DNA of 63,953 nucleotides from IMG/VR virus record IMGVR_UViG_3300037337_000110, positions 1-63,953 of that record; one strand, 5' to 3'. The translations under genes were made by a program, and so were the position numbers. The notes below the pieces were generated by a model. It had not been told where the DNA came from. It saw only the letters and a list, made by a program, of their open reading frames with translations, and made no database searches. The stretch is from a virus. Shown here in pieces: positions 59,335 to 63,953 of this stretch (position 1 is the first letter of the stretch; the number at the start of each line of letters is the position of its first letter).

Positions 59335-59856
59335 ATGACCGCCAAGACCCCAACAGCATTGAAGCACCAAGTCCAGATCGACAACCTCACCCACGCACAC
59401 CGGATTCTGTCTGAGGTCTCAGACAGTGAACTCAACTTGAGCCGATGGGTGCGTGCGCACCCACCGGGCGAGCCCATGTGTGGAACCATCTTCTGCGCAG
59501 CCGGTTGGCTTGCCCACAGCGAAGAGTTTGCCCGAATGTTCACGATCTCCACAATCAATGACGAAGATAGTGAGTTGACCACCATGTTGATAGCATGCGG
59601 CACCAAGCCCGAACTGAAGGAAGGCGGCAACGGCTACTCGTTTAAGTTTCTCGACCCCATCTTCGGCCCCAATGCGTTCAACATGCTTTTCGATAGCCGG
59701 GGTGCTGGTTGGAACGACAAGATGCTGATGAAGGAGCATCAGAAAGAATGCGATTCAGAAATTCTGATCCAGTGGGATAGTGACTACGTCACGGACAAGA
59801 TGGTCGCCCTGGAGCGCATCAATCTGCGCACCGAGCAGCTGGTGGCCCAAGGGTAA
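59335..59856 (+). CDS. hypothetical protein with CGTxxC-GW motif
   Basis: 173 residues. EPMCGTIFCAAGWLAHSEEF (about 44-63) matches the motif of the protein at 55174, and both have similar length and a following helical part, so they are likely paralogues. Function unknown. Confidence 0.6.
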   Translation: MTAKTPTALKHQVQIDNLTHAHRILSEVSDSELNLSRWVRAHPPGEPMCGTIFCAAGWLAHSEEFARMFTISTINDEDSELTTMLIACGTKPELKEGGNGYSFKFLDPIFGPNAFNMLFDSRGAGWNDKMLMKEHQKECDSEILIQWDSDYVTDKMVALERINLRTEQLVAQG

Positions 59857-59895
59857 GCCCAGCCCCACCCCAGCGCCGCAATCCCAACCTGACAC

Positions 59896-59919
59896 TTGAA
59901 TTCTCCCAACACAACGAAG
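59896..59919 (+). repeat. start-associated leader repeat, copy F
   Basis: TTGAATTCTCCCAACAC then AACGAAG, a diverged copy preceded by TGACAC, 8 bp before ATG 59928. Confidence 0.65.
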
Positions 59920-59927
59920 GTTCTGAA

Positions 59928-60272
59928 ATGTCAAGAAAATGCAAGACCCCCGCCAAGGTGCTTGAGCTCCTGAAAGCCCAGCAGGAAATGATGCGCTGGA
60001 TCGACGAATGTTTGCGTGTCAAGAGCACCGTGTCAGTCGAGAACCAAGCGGCGCATGTCAAGAACCGCAGCGAAGATTATTGGATCGGTCGGGCAGAGGG
60101 TCACAACAGCATGCTTGAGACGATCCTACACCAGCACAACTGCTACGCCGGGTTCAACTACCAGGCAGCGACCCCGACATTCGGCGATGAGGGCGCGCCT
60201 TACTACCAGATAGTCAACACGCAACACCCCGAGTACGCGCCCTGGCGCGTTCAATACTACGAACGCAACTGA
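59928..60272 (+). CDS. hypothetical protein
   Basis: 114 residues; helical N-terminus (KVLELLKAQQEMMRWIDECL), Tyr/Gln/Asn-rich C-terminus. Followed by a strong terminator. Unknown. Confidence 0.6.
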   Translation: MSRKCKTPAKVLELLKAQQEMMRWIDECLRVKSTVSVENQAAHVKNRSEDYWIGRAEGHNSMLETILHQHNCYAGFNYQAATPTFGDEGAPYYQIVNTQHPEYAPWRVQYYERN

Positions 60273-60308
60273 GGCCCAACCCCCGCACACTGGGGCTAAC
60301 AAACACAC

Positions 60309-60337
60309 AAGCAAGCCCTCTCGGCTTGCTTTTTTTA
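60309..60337 (+). terminator. strong terminator
   Basis: AAGCAAGCC-CTCTC-GGCTTGCTT followed by more T. Closes the small-gene block. Confidence 0.9.
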
Positions 60338-60378
60338 TATCCCAGAAAGCCGAGGCTTGCGTTACCCGAAAAGTCCTT

Positions 60379-60762
60379 ATGAATCAAGGACTTAGCACCG
60401 CTTATAGCAAGCATATCGCATTGCCTGTCTATAAATGCGGGACCATCGGGCATAAACGCATGACTGGCGCTTTATTCCCGCAGGCAAGAGGGTCTAACCG
60501 CGCAAGGCTCGCTCAAGGCAAGCCCCGAACGACCTCAAGCAATACCGAGGGGTCTGAAGCAAGTGGCAATCGCACAGAGAGCCCAGGCAAACCCGTGAAG
60601 CAACCCAAGCAAACCACTAACCCCACAAACAAACGAGAACCAGCACCAAATCTGGCAATGAGCAACCAACCGGCCCAAGACGCAAAAACACTGAAGAACT
60701 ACCAAGCCGGCAAACTTGCGACAGACGCAACAACACCCGGCACGCAGCCCGTAGCGCCATAG
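60379..60762 (+). CDS. doubtful low-complexity ORF
   Basis: 127 codons without a stop, but the product is Gln/Asn/Thr/Pro/Lys-rich low-complexity sequence, the start lacks a ribosome-binding site, and the DNA is purine-rich and T-poor. It could be a disordered protein or chance. Kept only for completeness. Confidence 0.2.
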   Translation: MNQGLSTAYSKHIALPVYKCGTIGHKRMTGALFPQARGSNRARLAQGKPRTTSSNTEGSEASGNRTESPGKPVKQPKQTTNPTNKREPAPNLAMSNQPAQDAKTLKNYQAGKLATDATTPGTQPVAP

Positions 60763-61119
60763 GGGAAAGAGCAGGCAATCACACAGAGAGACAAGAGGGT
60801 TTGCCGCACCAAGCTCACCGCAAACTTACAGAGAGGCATGCAGTGATGCAAAGTATGTGCCTACCACGCAACACTGAAAACTTGAGGCGAATCAGACAGG
60901 TGAACCATAGGGCAAGGCAGAGGGAAGAGAAGGGGCTCACGCAAGGTAGAGAAGAGACTTGGGTGTGATCAAGGGAAGGCTTTGTATAAGCAAGAGGGGG
61001 TGGGTGGCGGGCATCCCGCGAGAACCAAAAGTAACACCTTCTCAATAATCCACTTTTTCACGCACACTCCAGCTCCGCCAAGGTTCACCCCAACCCAGTC
61101 CGATCATCCCCTGCTCACT
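60763..61119. other. gene-free purine-rich stretch
   Basis: 357 bp with strong A/G bias on the plus strand and no convincing gene on either strand (a minus-strand 76-codon frame at 60815-61045 is low-complexity). No clear hairpin or repeat seen. Confidence 0.4.
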
Positions 61120-61416
61120 ATGAACAACGTCCACCCGATTCAGGCTCGCCAAGGCTCAGTCTCTTCATTCTTGGCTCGCTCAGCCCCCACAGCCCCCATG
61201 CAGGCTGTGCTGCGCCTGACCATCAACCTCCCGGGCATGGGGCCTTTGAGGGTGACGGTGAGTGCCGAGGTTGATGCGAGCGTGCTCACACAGATGACAC
61301 CCGAGCAGAGGGCCGAGATGACGCACCACATCAGGGCAGCTGTAGGCGTAGTCGGGTATGAGCTCCAATCGGTTCAGCCCCTGTGCACCCTCTCAATCGA
61401 GGCTATTTCCCTATGA
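61120..61416 (+). CDS. hypothetical protein, tandem paralogue 1
   Basis: 98 residues: a beta-type core LRLTINLPGMGPLRVTVSAE and VGVVGYELQSVQPLCTL. The YEL-SVQ segment is shared with the next gene. Overlaps it by 4 nt. Unknown function. Confidence 0.5.
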   Translation: MNNVHPIQARQGSVSSFLARSAPTAPMQAVLRLTINLPGMGPLRVTVSAEVDASVLTQMTPEQRAEMTHHIRAAVGVVGYELQSVQPLCTLSIEAISL

Positions 61417-61700
61417 GCGCAAACGTCCGCAAACCTGGTTTTGACGACGATGCGAGTCACTCGATCACTTATGTGAGAGCAACCTACCTCACCCGATGCG
61501 GCGCCATTCACCAGAGTCTATGTACGTTCACTGCTGACATTGACTCAAAGGATGCGCGGGTCGAGCTAGTGAGGGCGTACCGGGCCTTTGCGGGTGTGAT
61601 GCAGTACGAGCTCCTATCAGTTCAGTTCGAGTTCGTCAGCCCAGCCTGCCTTGATCCCTTGTTCACGGCGAAAGTGATCCCGATCGGCACCCGGCGCTGA
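61413..61700 (+). CDS. hypothetical protein, tandem paralogue 2
   Basis: 95 residues, ATGA overlap. SLCTFTADIDSKDARVELVR, then FAGVMQYELLSVQFEFVSP; the same fold as the preceding protein is likely, so the two probably arose by duplication. Confidence 0.5.
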   Translation: MSANVRKPGFDDDASHSITYVRATYLTRCGAIHQSLCTFTADIDSKDARVELVRAYRAFAGVMQYELLSVQFEFVSPACLDPLFTAKVIPIGTRR

Positions 61701-61726
61701 GAGGCAAGAGATGGGGTCACGCATAC

Positions 61727-61830
61727 GGCTAGCTTCGAGTTTGGGTTCGGCTAGCTTCGAGTTTGGGTTCGGCTAGCTTCGAGTTTGAATACGGCTAGCT
61801 TCGAGCTGTGATTCGGCTACACATACGGCT
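61727..61830. repeat. four 22-bp tandem repeats, iteron-like
   Basis: GGCTAGCTTCGAG plus a 9-bp variable part, at 61727, 61749, 61771 and 61793, with no gaps; a partial unit with ATACGGCTAGG follows at about 61824. Period 22 bp is about two helical turns. Typical of Rep-binding iterons or parS-like clusters. No gene overlaps it. Confidence 0.7.
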
Positions 61831-61918
61831 AGGACGTAAGGTGCGGCACCAGCCTTGGACCCAGAGCCTTGGCGCTTTGGAGGGGGTGGGCCTTGGATGC
61901 GTGGGCCAAGGCCCTGGT

Positions 61919-62074
61919 GCTTATAGGAGCTGCCTGCTGGTCCAAGGCTGCTTATAGGAAGCGCGGGGCTGTCCAAATCCACTTATACAAGAGCCTCAAA
62001 AGTGCTTATAGCTGGGCTGACCCCCTACAGAATCATGCCCCAATTGTGCTTATAGGTGATTATTTCGCTTATAG
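61919..62074. repeat. six GCTTATAG motifs
   Basis: At 61919, 61950, about 61981 (variant ACTTATAC), 62004, 62048 and 62067, same orientation; the first three are about 31 bp apart. Inverted CCTTGG/CCAAGG words are interspersed (61850-61950). Confidence 0.55.
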
Positions 62075-62103
62075 GGGCGGTGTCCGAGGGGTGGGTCTGA
62101 GAA

Positions 62104-62147
62104 TTGTCTTTGTCGCGATGTTGCGATTCAGTAAACGAAAGCAGGCC
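62104..62147 (+). repeat. second-type leader repeat, copy 1
   Basis: TTGTCTTTGTCGC at 62104, then a CGATG/TTGCGAT part and AAACGAAAGCA before ATG 62148. Shared with 63226-63275. Distantly like the 56-60 kb leader (TCGCAAC...AAACCGAAAGCA). Confidence 0.55.
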
Positions 62148-62483
62148 ATGCTAAATCTCACACCTCACGCCATTACCCTTCGCACCCCACATGGGGATGT
62201 GACATTCCCCCCGTCGGGTCAGGTGGCGCGAGTCAGCTCGATCTCTGCCGAGACTGAACTTGTGGTTGCGGGGGTGCCTGTGATTCGAACCACCTACGGG
62301 CCTGTGCAGGGATTAGTGTATGGGGATGACGGTCTTCTGGTGCCCTGCCTGGTCTCTGGGATGGTTTTGGGGCGATTGCCTTCGGGCACGCTCAACGCTT
62401 ACGCCCCAGCGACAGGGCCAAACGATGCACCTGTGCGGGAAAATGGCCAAGTGGTCGCTGTCACGAAGCTGCTCGCCGCCTGA
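62148..62483 (+). CDS. conserved small phage/plasmid protein
   Basis: 111 residues: MLNLTPHAITLRTPHGDVTF, PPSGQVARVSSISAETELVV, VPVIRTTYGPVQGL, then VPCLVSGMVLGRLP. I recognise this as a widespread small family of phage and plasmid accessory regions without known function. Start at 62148 by family resemblance. Confidence 0.7.
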   Translation: MLNLTPHAITLRTPHGDVTFPPSGQVARVSSISAETELVVAGVPVIRTTYGPVQGLVYGDDGLLVPCLVSGMVLGRLPSGTLNAYAPATGPNDAPVRENGQVVAVTKLLAA

Positions 62484-62519
62484 AGGGGCGCGCGACAATG
62501 GGGCAACCAAGGGGAAAGT

Positions 62520-62993
62520 ATGAATCAAGTCGAATTTATGAATCTGAACCTGGGCGATCGTCTGTTGGCGGCGATCTTCGCAAACGTAGAGCCCGAGGGC
62601 TCTATGGGTCCGCCAAGCCCCACGAAAGAGCAAAGAGACCACGCACTCTTTTACTACAACCAGGCAATGCGCGAGCGAGCCCTTGTCGTCGCAAAAGCCG
62701 AAAAGACAGCAAAGGTAGAGGCTCGCAAGGCGCAGAACGCATTGGAAAAAACCGAGCGAGAGCGCAAAGAGAAGATAGGTTCTTTCTACGCCGAAGGTCT
62801 GAGCCTTCTCAAAGACGACGGTTTCATCACAGCCGATGAGCGCACTCAGCACCGAGCCAACCCGGTTGTCGAAATCAGCAACGCCATCGAGAAGCGATGC
62901 ACGCTTGACGCGGTAGCCGACCCATACGGGTTCGCGAATTGGGAGATTGCGGCCGACATTATTTCTGAGTGGTTCAACAAGGAACTCAAGTAA
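62520..62993 (+). CDS. hypothetical coiled-coil protein
   Basis: 157 residues with a long charged helix (about 50-95: EKTAKVEARKAQNALEKTER) and a folded C-terminus (FANWEIAADIISEWFNKEL). Preceded by AAGGGGAAA. Unknown. Confidence 0.6.
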   Translation: MNQVEFMNLNLGDRLLAAIFANVEPEGSMGPPSPTKEQRDHALFYYNQAMRERALVVAKAEKTAKVEARKAQNALEKTERERKEKIGSFYAEGLSLLKDDGFITADERTQHRANPVVEISNAIEKRCTLDAVADPYGFANWEIAADIISEWFNKELK

Positions 62994-63275
62994 AACAGAA
63001 GGGGCTCACGGGCCTCTTTTCTTGGTGGGTCTGCGCGTCCTTGGCTCGGGGTTCATGCGTCCTAGGCTCGCTCACACGCACCATAAGGGGTTTGGCAGCC
63101 CCAGGTAGGGGTTTATGCGTCCTTGGCTCGCAGTCCAATGCACTCCAGCTCGCTGTGGCTCGCCGTCTCTTCGTTTCAGGCTCGCTTCACATCCCGGGCG
63201 TGGGGCCTGCACCCCGGTTTGATACTTGTCTTTGTCGCAATAACGCGATGACACAAACGAAAGCAAACCGTGAAC
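62994..63275. repeat. gene-free region with GCGTCCTTGGCTCG repeats
   Basis: 282 bp without a convincing gene. GCGTCCTTGGCTCG at 63035 and 63117, variant GCGTCCTAGGCTCG at 63057, and two copies of a GGGGTTT-containing word. The right end carries copy 2 of the second leader repeat (63226-63275). Confidence 0.5.
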
Positions 63276-63494
63276 ATGACCCGCAAAACCACCGTCGCCT
63301 TGTCTCTCGCCCGGATAGGTTGCAACCTGGTGCTTCTGATTGGAGCGGTTGTTTTTCTGATGGTGTGCATTTTTGGCACCAACGCAGATGCGATCAAGAC
63401 CCTCATTGCACTGTCCTTGATTGGTTGCGTGAGCTGCATCCTCACCCACCTCGAAGACGAACAGAAAAACCGCCCTTACACCCACAGCCTGTAA
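63276..63494 (+). CDS. small two-TM protein
   Basis: 72 residues from ATG 63276 (GTG 63270 possible). Two hydrophobic helices (VLLIGAVVFLMVCIFG and IKTLIALSLIGCVSCIL) with a charged C-terminus. Behind copy 2 of the second leader repeat. Unknown function. Confidence 0.55.
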   Translation: MTRKTTVALSLARIGCNLVLLIGAVVFLMVCIFGTNADAIKTLIALSLIGCVSCILTHLEDEQKNRPYTHSL

Positions 63495-63507
63495 GTCACC
63501 ACTGACA
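63494..63507. promoter_or_regulatory. operator-like dyad
   Basis: AGTCA-CCAC-TGACA, 11 bp before ATG 63519 and overlapping the upstream stop. Confidence 0.55.
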
Positions 63508-63518
63508 AAAAGAACACC

Positions 63519-63659
63519 ATGTCACAAAAAGCCAAAGACCTATCGTTTCGTGCCCTTGAGATTCAGCGGACGCTGGGTATTCGCAGGGCTGCGGGGTATC
63601 TGCGCAATCGGGGCATCACTGTCAAGAACGCGGGGCTGATACTCGCAAGGGGCCGATAA
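63519..63659 (+). CDS. 46-residue basic protein
   Basis: SQKAKDLSFRALEIQRTLGI then RRAAGYLRNRGITVKNAGLI: a basic, helical, possibly HTH-like protein. Directly behind an operator. Unknown. Confidence 0.5.
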   Translation: MSQKAKDLSFRALEIQRTLGIRRAAGYLRNRGITVKNAGLILARGR

Positions 63660-63953
63660 GGGGGCAGGGTGGGGCCTGGTGCCCCACTTTTCACATACGG
63701 CTGTCTTAGAGGTGCCCTGTGAACGCAAAGCACTCTGCCTACAGGGAACAGGCGCAGTTTTCACATACGGCTACCCATGAGGTGTCGGTTGGCAATTTTT
63801 ATATACGGCTGCGTTCTAGGTCAGCTTTGGCGCTGAAAGGGGAGGTCGAAAAACGAGCTCCAACTCTGAAAAACCCCTTTGGGTGTAGGGGTATTCTGAA
63901 AGACCCCTTTGAGAGTAGGGGTACTGTCTTCTGTCTTATGTCTTATATAAGAC
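63660..63953. repeat. terminal repeat-rich non-coding region
   Basis: Three TTTTCACATACGGCT-type words (about 63691, 63756 and, as TTTTTATATACGGCT, 63797), a 30-bp direct repeat whose two units each fold as ACCCCT-N8-AGGGGT (63873-63892 and 63903-63922), triple GTCTT, and a perfect palindrome GTCTTATATAAGAC that ends exactly at the last base. No gene seen. Confidence 0.6.

Noticed and set aside
60815-61045. Minus-strand 76-codon frame
   Set aside because: Ser/Leu/Cys-rich low-complexity product of purine-rich DNA, no ribosome-binding site.
62277-62296. GATTCGAACC, a tRNA T-loop-like word
   Set aside because: It lies inside a supported coding region and no acceptor or anticodon stem can be drawn around it. 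I found no tRNA in the window.
62969-63505. 178-codon open frame over the repeat region
   Set aside because: Product is a translation of the GCGTCCTTGGCTCG repeats and conflicts with the small membrane protein at 63276.

Overview
The window is phage DNA, most likely from a large tailed phage of a beta-proteobacterial (Burkholderiales-like) host that is kept, at least part of the time, as a plasmid. The host guess rests on the high-GC coding style and the protein flavour only; no search was possible. Support for a phage: a complete Gram-negative lysis cassette, distal tail/neck-type proteins, and a dense block of phage-type replication, recombination and nucleotide-metabolism genes. Support for plasmid maintenance: a minus-strand island (17.3-20.4 kb) with an iteron/DnaA-box origin, a HTH Rep-like protein, a ParA ATPase with a ribbon-helix-helix partner, a repeat-rich presumptive centromere and a Cro/CI-type repressor. 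No terminase, portal, capsid or tail-tube gene is present, so the window is only part of the genome.

Layout. 0-5 kb: M15 endolysin, free-standing HNH homing-type endonuclease, exported HNH nuclease, 2-TM holin-like protein, embedded Rz/Rz1 spanins, metallophosphoesterase. 5-7.4 kb: small structural/tail proteins. 7.5-17.3 kb: PhoH, an Hfq-like Sm protein, DnaB-type helicase, DnaG-type primase, ATP-dependent DNA ligase, guanylate-kinase-like protein. 17.3-20.4 kb: rep/par/repressor island. 20.9-25.5 kb: CobT-like VWA protein, CobS/MoxR-like AAA ATPase, a sigma-70-like factor and a Cys-cluster protein in one operon. 25.6-39.2 kb: DNA polymerase III alpha with a C-terminal UDG-like domain, UvsY-like protein, ssDNA-binding protein, 5'-3' exonuclease, RecA, SbcD/SbcC, RuvC-like resolvase, with a SleB-type hydrolase and many tiny genes between. 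39.3-50.3 kb: NrdA, NrdB, DraRnl-like RNA ligase, ThyA, MazG-like, kinase-like and DnaQ-like genes. 50-63.9 kb: an accessory region of small genes (RadC-like is the main recognisable one), many behind a repeated leader, ending in repeat-rich DNA.

How it fits together. The phage encodes most of its own replisome (helicase, primase, polymerase, separate proofreading exonuclease, SSB, ligase, RNA-primer exonuclease), recombination machinery and dNTP supply. A 14-bp dyad, AGTCA-N4-TGACT, lies in at least 23 intergenic regions, often touching a TATAAT/TACAAT -10 box; this looks like one shared operator controlling much of the genome, with the minus-strand HTH repressor as the obvious candidate reader. 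The phage sigma-like factor and the Hfq-like protein point to further transcriptional and post-transcriptional control. Coding is tightly packed, with many ATGA/TGATG overlaps and several GTG/TTG starts.
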